The notes under the pieces were generated by a model. The model saw nothing but the letters and a program-made list of their open reading frames with translations, was not told the origin of the DNA and ran no database searches. From Geomonas agri (GTDB taxonomy: Bacteria > Desulfobacterota > Desulfuromonadia > Geobacterales > Geobacteraceae): a stretch of DNA of 64,000 bases. The stretch spans positions 1,302,001 to 1,366,000 of the forward strand of contig NZ_JAINZO010000002.1 of the NCBI RefSeq assembly GCF_020179605.1, read 5' to 3'. Shown here one piece after another: positions 1 through 8,793 of the stretch (the stretch's first letter is position 1; the number at the start of each line of letters is the position of its first letter). A program made the translations under genes and the position numbers.

Positions 1-261
1 CAGTTTCAAGACCTTATAGATTTTCTGAGGATAGAGTACAACCTGAATCTACAACAGGTAACCCTTCTCAAGATGTTGACCCAGCAGCTAGTTCAAAGCC
101 CCAGGTATGCTGAACAGTTCGATAAGGGTGATTATATGTTCCTGAACAATGCACCATTCAGAGGTGCTGGTATCTATCTGGGAGCCTTTGGTGATACGCT
201 GAAGCCTATCTTCACACAGATCAAGCAAAGCCCATCATTCAAATTAGCGAGGATGCATTAA
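1..261 (+). CDS. hsdR: 3' end of a type I restriction enzyme R subunit (probable), partial
   Basis: The frame is open from base 1 and ends in TAA just before hsdM, giving the last 86 residues of a longer protein. The helical text with a motif like 'NAPFRGAG' resembles the C-terminal region of EcoEI-type HsdR, which carries an 'L..PF' motif. The start of hsdM lies 1 bp after the stop, so the two genes are almost certainly co-transcribed. HsdR is the ATP-dependent translocase and nuclease subunit of type I systems. No helicase or nuclease motif is inside the window, so the identity rests mainly on the hsdM-hsdS context. A different protein encoded upstream of hsdM is possible. Confidence 0.55.
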   Translation, partial: QFQDLIDFLRIEYNLNLQQVTLLKMLTQQLVQSPRYAEQFDKGDYMFLNNAPFRGAGIYLGAFGDTLKPIFTQIKQSPSFKLARMH

Positions 262-262
262 C

Positions 263-1750
263 ATGGCAGTGAATTTCATAAACTCTGATCTTCAGCAGCA
301 GGTAGATAGGCTCATGAACGAGCTGTTTGCTGGGGGGGTCAACAACCCTATGACCTCTGTTGAGCAGATAAGTTACCTGATGTTTCTGAAGAGTCTGACT
401 GAGAAGGATGAAGAACAGGAGCAGCTACAGAAACTCATGGGTGGTAAGCATACCTCCTTATTCTCTGGGGCGTGGTCGCAGTATAGCTGGAGGACTGTAG
501 CTAGACTCTCAGGCGATCCTCTATACAATACGCTCTCAGAAGCCTTTGAGAAGTTTCATGAGCTGCCTAACTTATCCCCTATAGGCAAGGTGCTATTCAG
601 GCAAGCACACCTAAAGATATACAACCGCCCTACGTTGAGGTCAGTAGTCACCATCATAGACGAGATGGACTATAATAATTCTCAGAAGTATGACACAGAC
701 GTTAAGGGTGATCTCTACGAATATCTGCTGAGCAAGATAGCTGTCTCAGGGACTAACGGACAGTTTAGGACGCCGAGGCACATCATCCAGATGATGGTTA
801 AACTTCTTGATCCTAAGCCTGGACAATACATATTAGACCCAGCCTGCGGCACAGCAGGGTTCTTAGTGGAAGCCTACAAGCACATAGTAGAGCAACATAC
901 TTCAGATGATCTCAAGCAGCAGGGCCATTTTCACGTAGGAGATAACCTGAGACCAGACCAGCATGAGTTCTTGAAGAACCATGCTCTAACGGGCTACGAT
1001 AATGATAGCGATATGATAAAAGTTGCTATCATGAACCTCTATTTGCATGGTCTGGAGAATGCCAACGTAAGACACCATGACCCTATTACCCTGCCTAATC
1101 CTAACGAGAAGAAATACGACGTCATCCTAGCCAATCCACCTTTTGCAGGTAAGGTCAACAAAGAAGCCATACTAGAGGATTTTGACCTCAAGACAGCCAG
1201 CACAGAACTTCTTTTTGGCGAATATTTCTACAAGCATTTAGTCCTAGGTGGCAAGGCTGCTATCATTGTCCCAGAGGGTGTACTGTTCGGCTCCACCACA
1301 GCACATAAGAAGCTCAGAGGATGGCTACTGGATAACACCAAAGTACACTCTGTGATTAGCCTGCCATCTGGAGTCTTCAAACCCTATGCTGGAGTCAAGA
1401 CATCTATCCTGGTCTTTGAGCGTGGAGGCAAGAGTGAAAAGGTATGGTTCTATGAGGTCACTGGTGATGGTTATAGTCTGGACGATAAGCGTACACCACA
1501 GCCAGATAAGAACGATATACCAGACCTCATAGCTAAGTGGGGTTCTAAGCCTGAGAGCGATAACAGTTGGTTTGCCACCAGAGATGAGATCAAGGAGAAT
1601 GACGATAATCTTACTGCTGGGCGATACAAGCCTCAAGTCCATGAGGCAACTAACCATGCTTCTCCTAAAGAGATAATAGCTGAGGTGTTAGACCTTGAAG
1701 CAAAGATAACTAGCGGACTGAATACTCTGCTGGCTAAGATAGGTGGTTAG
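263..1750 (+). CDS. hsdM: Type I restriction-modification system, DNA N6-adenine methyltransferase (M subunit)
   Basis: A 495-residue protein of normal HsdM length. The N-terminal helical region (about 1-130) matches HsdM_N in layout. The methyltransferase domain has the AdoMet-binding motif 'ILDPACGTAGF' near residue 190 and the catalytic 'NPPF' (ILANPPFAGK) near residue 291, which is characteristic of N6-adenine methylation. It forms the M2S methylase with HsdS, and the full complex with HsdR. The start follows the upstream stop by 1 bp and the end runs into the beginning of hsdS, indicating a tight operon. All key motifs are intact, so it should be active. Family assignment is firm; DNA specificity depends on HsdS. 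Confidence 0.95.
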   Translation: MAVNFINSDLQQQVDRLMNELFAGGVNNPMTSVEQISYLMFLKSLTEKDEEQEQLQKLMGGKHTSLFSGAWSQYSWRTVARLSGDPLYNTLSEAFEKFHELPNLSPIGKVLFRQAHLKIYNRPTLRSVVTIIDEMDYNNSQKYDTDVKGDLYEYLLSKIAVSGTNGQFRTPRHIIQMMVKLLDPKPGQYILDPACGTAGFLVEAYKHIVEQHTSDDLKQQGHFHVGDNLRPDQHEFLKNHALTGYDNDSDMIKVAIMNLYLHGLENANVRHHDPITLPNPNEKKYDVILANPPFAGKVNKEAILEDFDLKTASTELLFGEYFYKHLVLGGKAAIIVPEGVLFGSTTAHKKLRGWLLDNTKVHSVISLPSGVFKPYAGVKTSILVFERGGKSEKVWFYEVTGDGYSLDDKRTPQPDKNDIPDLIAKWGSKPESDNSWFATRDEIKENDDNLTAGRYKPQVHEATNHASPKEIIAEVLDLEAKITSGLNTLLAKIGG

Positions 1751-1751
1751 C

Positions 1752-2969
1752 ATGACTAAGCAACTGCCAGTAGGCTGGAAGAGAGTAACGCTTAAAAGTG
1801 TCTGTAATACATTTATTGATGGGGACTGGATAGAGTCTAAGGACCAATCAGAAGATGGTATTAGGCTTATTCAAACAGGTAATGTTGGCTTGGGTTACTT
1901 CAAAGATAAGGAATCAAAGAAATATATAACCGAAGAAACTTTCAACCGCCTTAATTGCACTGAAGTGATCCCGGGCGATATTCTTATATCAAGGTTGCCT
2001 GACCCTGTTGGAAGAGCTTGTATTGTCCCTGCAATGCCACAGCGATGCATTACTGCTGTGGACTGCACAATTGTTAGAGTTGATCCTCATAAGATAGTCT
2101 CTGCCTATCTAAATTATGTGTTAAATACAAGCAAAACCCTAGCTAATGTTAGTATGTATCTAACAGGGACTACGAGAGGGCGTATCAGCAGGACGAATCT
2201 CGAGAAGATAGAAATTCCGCTCCCTCCACTAGAAACTCAACATAAGATAGTAAGCGTACTTGATGAGGCTGATAATCTCAGAAAGCTCCGTAAGCAGGCT
2301 GATGATAAGATGAAGGAGCTTATACCAGCTTTGTTTGATGAGATGTTTGGTGATCCTGTTAATAATCCTAAAGGGTGGGAAATTAAGAAGCTTGAAGACA
2401 TCACAACAACAATAAAAAATGGACTGTTTAAGAGACCGCATGAGTTCGGAGAAGGAACACCATTAGTCAACGTTGTTGATCTCTTCTCGGGATATCAGGT
2501 TGATCTAAAGAGGCTTAACAGGGTTACTGCTTCTGCAGAGGAGCTTGAAAAATACTACGTTGGAAATGGTGATCTATTCTTCTGTAGATCATCTCTGAAA
2601 AAAGAAGGTATAGCTAAATGCTCTGTCGCTGAGGGGATAGCAGAGCCTACAGTATTTGAATGTCATACAATAATGGCAAGAATAGACAAACAGGCAGTTA
2701 ACCCAAAATGGTTAGCCATTCAATTAAACCATCCAGGTGTCAGAGCATATATAATCGCTAGATCACAGACATCAACGATGACTACAGTTGGTCAAAAGGA
2801 TATACTCGCACAAAAATTCATTGCACCTCCTCGTGAGATACAAGATTCGTTTATTGAGAAAGTTAATGATCTTGAAGCCGTTGTCATGAAACAAGCTAAT
2901 AGCATTACCCATCTTGACAGCCTATTCAACTCTCTGATGTATAGATGTATGAATGGAGAAATCAGCTAG
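1752..2969 (+). CDS. hsdS: Type I restriction-modification system, specificity subunit
   Basis: A 405-residue protein with two target-recognition halves, each followed by a conserved helical spacer. The central spacer begins at 'IPLPPLETQHKIV' and the terminal one at 'FIAPPREIQDSF', the hallmark internal duplication of HsdS. Each half would read one part of a bipartite DNA target. I chose ATG 1752 because AGGTGG sits 5 bases upstream; a GTG at 1743 in the same frame would add three residues and overlap hsdM. Its codon use is more AT-rich than hsdM, which suits the frequent exchange of recognition domains. The recognition sequence cannot be predicted here. Confidence 0.92.
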   Translation: MTKQLPVGWKRVTLKSVCNTFIDGDWIESKDQSEDGIRLIQTGNVGLGYFKDKESKKYITEETFNRLNCTEVIPGDILISRLPDPVGRACIVPAMPQRCITAVDCTIVRVDPHKIVSAYLNYVLNTSKTLANVSMYLTGTTRGRISRTNLEKIEIPLPPLETQHKIVSVLDEADNLRKLRKQADDKMKELIPALFDEMFGDPVNNPKGWEIKKLEDITTTIKNGLFKRPHEFGEGTPLVNVVDLFSGYQVDLKRLNRVTASAEELEKYYVGNGDLFFCRSSLKKEGIAKCSVAEGIAEPTVFECHTIMARIDKQAVNPKWLAIQLNHPGVRAYIIARSQTSTMTTVGQKDILAQKFIAPPREIQDSFIEKVNDLEAVVMKQANSITHLDSLFNSLMYRCMNGEIS

Positions 2970-2980
2970 GAGTGACATAC

Positions 2981-3886
2981 ATGAGCACTGTAGACATTAG
3001 AGAGCTTGATGACTCATTCGTTATCCATTTTGGTAGTTCATTCAAAAGGATAAACGCTTATACGCTTGCCAGTACACTTGTTGCGGTATCAGATGCAGTC
3101 AAAAAAGCCAACAACATTGTTAATCCTGGATATGATGTAGAAATAGTAGTTGAGGCTCTAGGTGAAGGCAGTTTTAAAACTAAGATAAAAGCTGTTTACA
3201 ACTCCATAGGGAATGTATTTAGTTCTGATACATTAAAGGCAATCATATTAAACATTATAGCATCCTATATATATCAGATAACGTTAGCTCCGAACACACC
3301 TATCAATGTGAAGATAGACGGCGATTGTGTAGTCATAGAGCAAGCAAACCAAAAGGTCATAATACCTAAAGAGGTTCATGAAGCTCTTAAGAAAGTAGAA
3401 CGATCTAAAGCTTTCAAAGACGACATAGGTAGAGCTGTTGCCGCTGTTGAAAAGGATAAAGACATTCAATCATTCGGTATTGCTAAAAAACTTGATTATC
3501 GTAAACCTTCTTTTGAAATAATGAGAGAAAATTTCTCTAACATTACAGCTGATGTGGAAGAACAAGGGAATGAAAGGCACCTTACTGAGGTGGCTGATCT
3601 TCAGATACTTAAGGCTATACTCGAAAGAACCAAGAGGAGATGGGAGTTTGTCTGGAGAGGTGTAAAGATATCAGCACCAGTAACAGATCAACAATTTTAT
3701 AGTGACTTTTTCTCTCATAAGATAACAATAGCCCCAGGTGATTCATTGAAAGTTAAGCTGCGAATTCATCAAGTTAGAGATACTGATACAGGCATATATA
3801 CTAACAAAAAATATGAAGTCATTGAGGTCATGGAGCATATGCCAAAGCCGAAGCAGATAGCTCTTGATATTGACCATGATACTTAG
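2981..3886 (+). CDS. Unrecognised protein co-transcribed with the type I system
   Basis: A 301-residue protein starting at ATG 2981 behind a good AGGAG site, only 11 bases after hsdS. The first 75 residues look like a compact alpha/beta unit ending in a 'GEGSFKTKIK' motif. A hydrophobic stretch follows at about 85-101, then a charged middle region and a C-terminal beta-rich part (about 215-290). The layout recalls hypothetical proteins with a 'GSF' motif and a central hydrophobic hairpin that I associate with defence islands, but I cannot name the family. It shares low GC and operon position with hsdS and the next gene. Function is unknown; a restriction accessory or an independent defence effector are both open. 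Confidence 0.75.
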   Translation: MSTVDIRELDDSFVIHFGSSFKRINAYTLASTLVAVSDAVKKANNIVNPGYDVEIVVEALGEGSFKTKIKAVYNSIGNVFSSDTLKAIILNIIASYIYQITLAPNTPINVKIDGDCVVIEQANQKVIIPKEVHEALKKVERSKAFKDDIGRAVAAVEKDKDIQSFGIAKKLDYRKPSFEIMRENFSNITADVEEQGNERHLTEVADLQILKAILERTKRRWEFVWRGVKISAPVTDQQFYSDFFSHKITIAPGDSLKVKLRIHQVRDTDTGIYTNKKYEVIEVMEHMPKPKQIALDIDHDT

Positions 3887-3929
3887 AAATAAGCAGAAGT
3901 GTTATATCGATTAGTGAACGGTAACCTAA

Positions 3930-4754
3930 ATGAGTGCAATCAAACCATACTATATTGACTCTAGTAAAAATAGAGTTGAGCTGGAAATATCTTATCATGC
4001 AAGGCAAAGATTCGTTGAAAGATGGAATATTCTAAATCCATACAATACTATTGATGGTAAATACGTTGATGATCATATTTCTACTTTATTTATAGATGCA
4101 CAGCTTGTTAGCAACCTGTCAATAGATGAACTAAAGAGGATAAATAAACATAATAGTAATACGTTGTACTTTCGGAGAAGTGATTTTACCTTTGTAGTAT
4201 GTGATAAATGTATTGTTACTATTGAGATAAGCGATAATGGACTAAGGAGTTTAAATAAAAATAATTGTTATATAATTGATAAAGCTATGTGTACTAATGA
4301 AATAAACAACACAGATATTAACGCGCTTGTGGAGAGGCGAAACTATTTGCAGAAATCAATATTGAGTAAGTTATCTAAAGGATTGTCAATAAGGTTAGAG
4401 GAGTGCGAATACATTGCACTTATAAAGGTCATTAAATTAGCTAGAAGCACTGTTGCCAAAGTTGGTGACTATGGCAAAGACATGATAAACACAATTAGAG
4501 ACATACCAAATAGCGTACCTGTTATTTATGATTGTGATAGAAAGACATATATAATAAAGGAGATAGTCTACAAAAAAGGGAAAGTGCTTATAAAAAAAGA
4601 GTTCAAAGACAATCATGAGAGCATAACTTTCCAACAATTTGAATTTGATAAAACAAGAGAACAATGGAAAGCACATCCAATTATAAAAGTGCGACCTAAC
4701 GAAGTACATGAAGCTATGTCTGAGATATTGAAGGCTATACAGCTGGCCCCTTGA
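3930..4754 (+). CDS. Unrecognised AT-rich protein downstream of hsdS
   Basis: A 274-residue protein with very AT-rich codon use, the strongest compositional outlier in the window. It has a 'SYHARQRFVERW' motif at residues 21-32. This resembles the 'HA..R...R' signature of some small toxin-like or DUF4258-type nuclease folds, but the match is short and may be chance. The middle is helical and Lys-rich, and the C-terminal part (about 195-265) looks beta-rich. It starts 43 bases after the previous stop with only a weak ribosome site, and it precedes the strong terminator at 4922-4956. Its job is unknown. Context suggests a partner of the 2981-3886 protein. Confidence 0.7.
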   Translation: MSAIKPYYIDSSKNRVELEISYHARQRFVERWNILNPYNTIDGKYVDDHISTLFIDAQLVSNLSIDELKRINKHNSNTLYFRRSDFTFVVCDKCIVTIEISDNGLRSLNKNNCYIIDKAMCTNEINNTDINALVERRNYLQKSILSKLSKGLSIRLEECEYIALIKVIKLARSTVAKVGDYGKDMINTIRDIPNSVPVIYDCDRKTYIIKEIVYKKGKVLIKKEFKDNHESITFQQFEFDKTREQWKAHPIIKVRPNEVHEAMSEILKAIQLAP

Positions 4755-4921
4755 ATGCGTCTTATCTCTATATTACCTACCAGCTTCAATAAAGCATAGG
4801 CACAGTACGCTATTTGTCTTTGCTTGTTGTAAAACATAGCCTGGGTAACATCAGCTACTAAGTTTTCAGGCATATTGACAACCCCACCCTTCATTTCTGA
4901 CCACATATAAGAACTACCATC

Positions 4922-4956
4922 AAGGCTACTTCCATAAAGGAGGTAGCCTTTTTTTA
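4922..4956 (+). terminator. Strong intrinsic terminator before ardC
   Basis: The left arm 4922-4933 and right arm 4939-4950 form a 12-bp stem (one G-T pair) around an ATAAA loop, and a run of seven T follows at 4950-4956. It closes the restriction operon, or acts as a leader terminator for ardC, whose ATG is 46 bases further on. The 168 bases between 4754 and this hairpin hold a minus-strand open frame that I could not support as a gene. Confidence 0.85.
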
Positions 4957-5002
4957 TTCTATCCACGGCAAGGCCAACACACCACTGGACAGGAGAATTA
5001 AC

Positions 5003-5896
5003 ATGAGCAACATCTATGATGTCATCAACAGCAGAATCATTGAGTTATTGCAACAAGGTACCGTTCCATGGCGGAAGCCTTGGCACTCAGCGACCAACAC
5101 CCCCAAGAACCTAATCAGCAAGAAGGAGTATCGGGGTGTCAACGTCTTCATGCTGGCATGCCAAGAGTACAGCAACCCTTATTGGCTGACGTTCAAGCAG
5201 TGCCAGCACAAAGGCGGTCATGTCCGCAAAGGCGAGAAATCAACACCAGTTGTCTTCTGGAAGTGGGTGGATCGTAAGAATGCTGATGTAGTTGACCATG
5301 AGGAAACCAACTGCAAGGGCAAAGTCCCATTGCTGCGTTACTACAACGTCTTCAACCTAGACCAAGTAGAAGGGATCACAGCACCCCCATCACCAGAATC
5401 CACCAGCAATAACTTTACCCCCATTGAAAGAGCAGATCAGATCATTGAAGGTATGCCACTACCACCAGATATCAGACACGGTGGTAACAAAGCATGTTAC
5501 TCACCCATGTTGGATTACGTGAAGTTACCAGAACAACAAGCCTTTGAGTCCCCAGAAGAATACTACAGCACCGCATTCCATGAGTTGATCCACAGCACCG
5601 GTCATGCAAGCAGGGTAGGGAGGAAAGGGATACTGGAACGTTCTCACTTTGGGAGTCATGAGTATAGTAAGGAAGAGTTGGTAGCAGAGATGGGAGCTGC
5701 ATTCCTATGTGGTGTAACGGGTATCGAAAATAGGACCTTGGAGAACTCAGCAGCCTATATAGCTGGATGGCTGAAGGCTCTTAAGAACGATAAAACGTTA
5801 CTCGTTCATGCAGCAGCCCAGGCACAGAAAGCAGCAGATTACATCCTTAACAGGAAGGTAGCAGAAGAGGAAGCAACTGACGCCCCAGCAGCATAA
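5003..5896 (+). CDS. ardC: ArdC-type antirestriction protein (ssDNA-binding domain plus zincin metallopeptidase)
   Basis: A 297-residue protein. The N-terminal part (about 1-125) has the ArdC single-strand DNA-binding layout, with 'GTVPWRKPW', 'YRGVNVFML' and 'CQHKGGHVRKGEKS'. The C-terminal part is a zinc metallopeptidase with HELIH (H193, E194, H197). In the ArdC family this protein protects incoming single-stranded plasmid DNA from host restriction during conjugation. ATG 5003 follows an AGGAG site, and the gene stands alone behind a strong terminator hairpin. Having it on the same element as a type I restriction system suggests it helps the island enter new hosts. Domain assignment is strong; antirestriction activity is inferred from the family. 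Confidence 0.9.
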   Translation: MSNIYDVINSRIIELLQQGTVPWRKPWHSATNTPKNLISKKEYRGVNVFMLACQEYSNPYWLTFKQCQHKGGHVRKGEKSTPVVFWKWVDRKNADVVDHEETNCKGKVPLLRYYNVFNLDQVEGITAPPSPESTSNNFTPIERADQIIEGMPLPPDIRHGGNKACYSPMLDYVKLPEQQAFESPEEYYSTAFHELIHSTGHASRVGRKGILERSHFGSHEYSKEELVAEMGAAFLCGVTGIENRTLENSAAYIAGWLKALKNDKTLLVHAAAQAQKAADYILNRKVAEEEATDAPAA

Positions 5897-5975
5897 CCCG
5901 CCTAATATCCCCTGTAGTAGTAACTCCTCAACGCTCTGCCTTCCACAGCAACATCTATGAAATCGCAGTTTTTAG

Positions 5976-6006
5976 AGCTAAGATGCTGTAGTGTTTAGCT
6001 TTATTT
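5976..6006 (+). terminator. Possible weak terminator after ardC
   Basis: AGCTAA (5976-5981) and TTAGCT (5995-6000) form a 6-bp stem with a 13-base loop, followed by TTATTT. It lies between the converging ardC and serine recombinase genes and overlaps the recombinase stop codon. The stem is short, so it is a weak call. Confidence 0.35.
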
Positions 6007-7572
6007 GGCTAGCTGTTTGTCAGATATGTATTCGTACTCAGAGACATATTTGTCGTATTCAATGTGTAGCCTAGGCCCCATTTTGAAATTAATGTCGATT
6101 AGGTTGTGAGAGATAAGTACAGTATCGCACATTGACCTGAGCAGTGTATTAAGAAGTTCACGATTTAAATAGTCTACAGATGAGTATTTTGTGAAATCCT
6201 GTATGTATGACTTCATTTGTTTAAGACTATGATCGGTATGTAGTGAGTTCAACCTTATCAATTCTTTATGGCAATCTTCAATTGTTGTCTCAAGTGTTTG
6301 CAAATCCATGTGTAAGCTCATAGTGCTCTTATAGGTTTCTAACTCTATTCCTTTTTTTAAATTGTTAAACAGTCTGTTTTGTCTGATTGTGGCACGTCTA
6401 AGTTTTTCCTTGAGATGTGAGACCCCTAGTCTTGTTTTATTGATCACTGGATTGATAAAAGGGAAGTCCGTTATCGCTTTTGTGAATTCCGTAATAAATA
6501 CGTTTTCTAGTCTGCCATAAGGAATATTATTAGTGGTACATCCTTGTTGATATTGTGCATTGGTGCAGATGATATAATCCCAACGTGGACCCTTTTTAAG
6601 GTACATCATACGCCCATTGCATTGAGGACATCTTCCAATCATTGAAAAAATATTTTTTAAAGCTGCCGAGTCGCAGTATCTTGTTTTGTATTGGCCCCGC
6701 CTAGTTTGCACCTTTTCGTAAAGTTCCTCCGAGATAACAGGCGGGTAATAGTTCTTGATGCCTTCCAGTGGGACCCGTTGAGTCTTACCATTACCATGGC
6801 CCATTACGTGTGGAGTCAATGTGCCAATTACAGCTGGATTCTTAAGTATTCTGCTCACGTAATGTTCTCGCCAAATCGATTTTTCTCCTTTCTTGAAGGT
6901 CCAGGTGCGTATCTTGTCTTTACGTAACGTGCGTGCAATAGTCAAATACCCCTTCCCACTCAGGTACTCGTTATATATCCTATTCACTATGGCAGCTCGC
7001 TCTGCTATTACCTCAAACTGTTGAGTTCTTTTGTTATATTTTAACCAACCGGGACCTACCGTTGTTAATGTTTGTGTTGATGCATTTTTACGCTTATTTT
7101 CCCACATTGACTTAAGTCGCTTGGACTTCATTTCTGATTCTTCATTTGCTCGGATCAAAATCACGATTGCTTCAATTAACAGGAACGGTGATTTGTTTAC
7201 AGATTCAGCTGAATAAACTCTTCTGTCCGCCAGTGTTACAATTGTCACGCCTTCCAAAATAATCTGAGTAAATATGTTCTGAGCTGGCAAAATGACATCT
7301 CGACTGATTCTGTCAAGAGATTCCACTAAGAGGTAACTACCACTCTCGACCTCTTTGCGTCTTATCGCTTCCATGAACTGACCAAGTTTACCTATTTCTA
7401 TATTGGCCCCTCTAAAAGCAGATATCCCAAAATCACTGTAAGTTAGTTTATCGTCAAGCTCTAATCCATGCGCAGCTGCATATTCTTCTGCTTGTTGGTA
7501 TTGCCTTCTTTTGCTATCACCCTTGGCCTGGTCAGGAGTGCTAAACCTCATATAACTGAATGCTTTTGCCAT
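6001..7572 (-). CDS. Large serine recombinase
   Basis: A 523-residue protein with the three parts of large serine recombinases. The catalytic resolvase domain (about 1-150) contains 'YMRFSTPDQ' with nucleophile Ser11 and downstream 'ESLDRISRD'. A recombinase domain spans about 165-290. A zinc ribbon has 'CPQCNG' and two further Cys after residue 320, and a coiled-coil-like tail follows. Such enzymes carry out integration, excision or inversion by double-strand cleavage with a Ser-DNA bond. It reads opposite to its neighbours. The island already has a tyrosine integrase, so this gene may belong to a nested element or switch a DNA segment. I saw no clear inverted repeats marking an invertible segment. 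Confidence 0.93.
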   Translation of the reverse strand: MAKAFSYMRFSTPDQAKGDSKRRQYQQAEEYAAAHGLELDDKLTYSDFGISAFRGANIEIGKLGQFMEAIRRKEVESGSYLLVESLDRISRDVILPAQNIFTQIILEGVTIVTLADRRVYSAESVNKSPFLLIEAIVILIRANEESEMKSKRLKSMWENKRKNASTQTLTTVGPGWLKYNKRTQQFEVIAERAAIVNRIYNEYLSGKGYLTIARTLRKDKIRTWTFKKGEKSIWREHYVSRILKNPAVIGTLTPHVMGHGNGKTQRVPLEGIKNYYPPVISEELYEKVQTRRGQYKTRYCDSAALKNIFSMIGRCPQCNGRMMYLKKGPRWDYIICTNAQYQQGCTTNNIPYGRLENVFITEFTKAITDFPFINPVINKTRLGVSHLKEKLRRATIRQNRLFNNLKKGIELETYKSTMSLHMDLQTLETTIEDCHKELIRLNSLHTDHSLKQMKSYIQDFTKYSSVDYLNRELLNTLLRSMCDTVLISHNLIDINFKMGPRLHIEYDKYVSEYEYISDKQLAK

Positions 7573-7677
7573 ATGCGCCTCCAGGCGACGAAGGATGTAA
7601 GCAATAGAGTGGAGTTGTGAGGTAGGAGAAGGAGTTCGAGGACACTCCAGTATATCACCTTTTATAACGCTATAATT

Positions 7678-7824
7678 TTACCTCCCAGGTGCATTTCTCT
7701 TCAGTTTAAGCCTTTTTGATGAGCACTCTTCACCTTCCATTTTGAACATGTTCGCACACCGGAATTGTCCACCTAAGCAAACACACCAGTAGCAGGGGTA
7801 GTGCTTTAGTTGTTTGGCTGCCAT
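7678..7824 (-). CDS. 48-residue Cys-rich small protein upstream of the serine recombinase
   Basis: An open frame of 48 residues in the otherwise gene-free space upstream of the recombinase, on the same strand. ATG (7824-7822) follows AAAGGA with 8-base spacing. The protein has a 'CYWCVC' cluster at residues 11-16 and two more Cys at 23 and 34, then a Lys/Arg-rich tail, suggesting a small zinc finger that could bind nucleic acid. It ends 105 bases before the recombinase start, so it could be an accessory or regulatory partner such as a directionality factor. The good ribosome site and Cys spacing support it; its length is the main reason for doubt. Confidence 0.5.
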   Translation of the reverse strand: MAAKQLKHYPCYWCVCLGGQFRCANMFKMEGEECSSKRLKLKRNAPGR

Positions 7825-8007
7825 ACAAGATATCCTTTCTGTGTCACAATCCTATAATTATATGGGTGTGGCAGCTTGATTTATTTATGCTAATTATATA
7901 CAGCCAATATATTAATGCAAGCTAAAAAGCAAACTGCACCTGCCAGCCCTCATTCATGACCCCTTAGTAGCTCATTATAAAACATCATAACTACATGTAA
8001 TTTAACG

Positions 8008-8042
8008 AAAGCCAGACCATAACGAGTCTGGCTTTTCTATTT
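8008..8042 (+). terminator. Terminator-like hairpin in the leader of the 8059 gene
   Basis: AAAGCCAGAC (8008-8017) pairs perfectly with GTCTGGCTTT (8026-8035) around an 8-base loop, and TTTTCTATTT follows. The next gene's AAAGGAGG ribosome site starts just after it. No plus-strand gene ends within 2 kb upstream, so the hairpin is hard to explain as an ordinary gene-end terminator. Confidence 0.7.
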
Positions 8043-8058
8043 CAAAGGAGGAAGACCA

Positions 8059-8409
8059 ATGACCATGACACCGATCATTACCCCAACACTGAGGCTTCAC
8101 ACCCACCAGGACAAGGAAGGCATCCACATCAACAGCCTCATCATGAGACACCGAGGGAACAATTACCACCTGTATGCCGGGATCAAGGACGCCATCTACA
8201 TCTACAGCCAGCCGATAGCCCTCTATGTCCTCACCGTCAATAGGGAGCATGGTATGATCGGGCTTAATGCCTACATGTTGCCAGAACCGTTCCCCATCAG
8301 CAGCTTCTACTTGCACTCGACAAAGGAAATACAAGACCTGTTTGGTTCCAAGTGGGAGCAGTTATCGGCCATCGACATTACTATGAAGCTCATCGACTAC
8401 CTGATGTAA
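8059..8409 (+). CDS. Small unknown island protein
   Basis: A 116-residue protein with a strong AAAGGAGG ribosome site before ATG 8059. It has no signal peptide or membrane segment and looks like a small alternating beta-strand fold rich in His, Tyr and Ile. I recognise no family. It stands alone between a terminator-like hairpin and the converging receiver gene that starts 3 bases after its stop. The coding potential is good because of the ribosome site and balanced composition; the minus-strand frame across the same bases is a shadow. Function unknown. Confidence 0.7.
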   Translation: MTMTPIITPTLRLHTHQDKEGIHINSLIMRHRGNNYHLYAGIKDAIYIYSQPIALYVLTVNREHGMIGLNAYMLPEPFPISSFYLHSTKEIQDLFGSKWEQLSAIDITMKLIDYLM

Positions 8410-8412
8410 AGA

Positions 8413-8793
8413 TTATGATTTGGTCTGGTCGGCAAGGAGGGAATTAACTGCATTAAGAATATCGAGAGGAGAGAATGGTTTGATGAGAATATTGACTCCT
8501 TCTGGAAGTGGTCGCTCTGGGACGTACCCGCTCATATAGAGGACTTTAACAGATGGGTCTATCTTGGTCATTTCTTTAAAGCTTGAGATGCCATCCATTC
8601 TCGGCATGACGATGTCAGTTACAACTAAACTGATACCCTGCGGATCTTGCTTGAACTTTTCTAGCGCATCATGTCCATCAATCGCCTGTATCACTTCATA
8701 TCCGCGACTAATTAGAAGATCATGGAGCATTGCCCGTAATTGTGGCTCATCCTCAGCAAGAAGGATTTTCCCGACCTTTTCTGTGCTTTCCAT
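8413..8793 (-). CDS. Stand-alone CheY-like response regulator receiver
   Basis: A 126-residue single receiver domain with no output domain. The acidic pocket 'LLAEDEP', phospho-acceptor Asp60 in 'VVTDIVMP', and conserved Lys105 in 'LIKPF' are all present, so phosphorylation should be possible. It closely resembles the receiver halves of the hybrid kinases on the chromosome side. It may accept phosphate from one of them, or it may be a captured host domain. No kinase gene is adjacent inside the island. Single-domain receivers act through protein contacts; the partner is unknown. Confidence 0.88.
   Translation of the reverse strand: MESTEKVGKILLAEDEPQLRAMLHDLLISRGYEVIQAIDGHDALEKFKQDPQGISLVVTDIVMPRMDGISSFKEMTKIDPSVKVLYMSGYVPERPLPEGVNILIKPFSPLDILNAVNSLLADQTKS

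Noticed and set aside
4755..4966. Minus-strand gene between the 3930 gene and ardC ('MPENLVADVTQAMFYNKQRQ')
   Set aside because: The text is protein-like but the frame runs into the neighbouring gene and its upstream part is made from the terminator hairpin, with no ribosome site. It may be a fossil.
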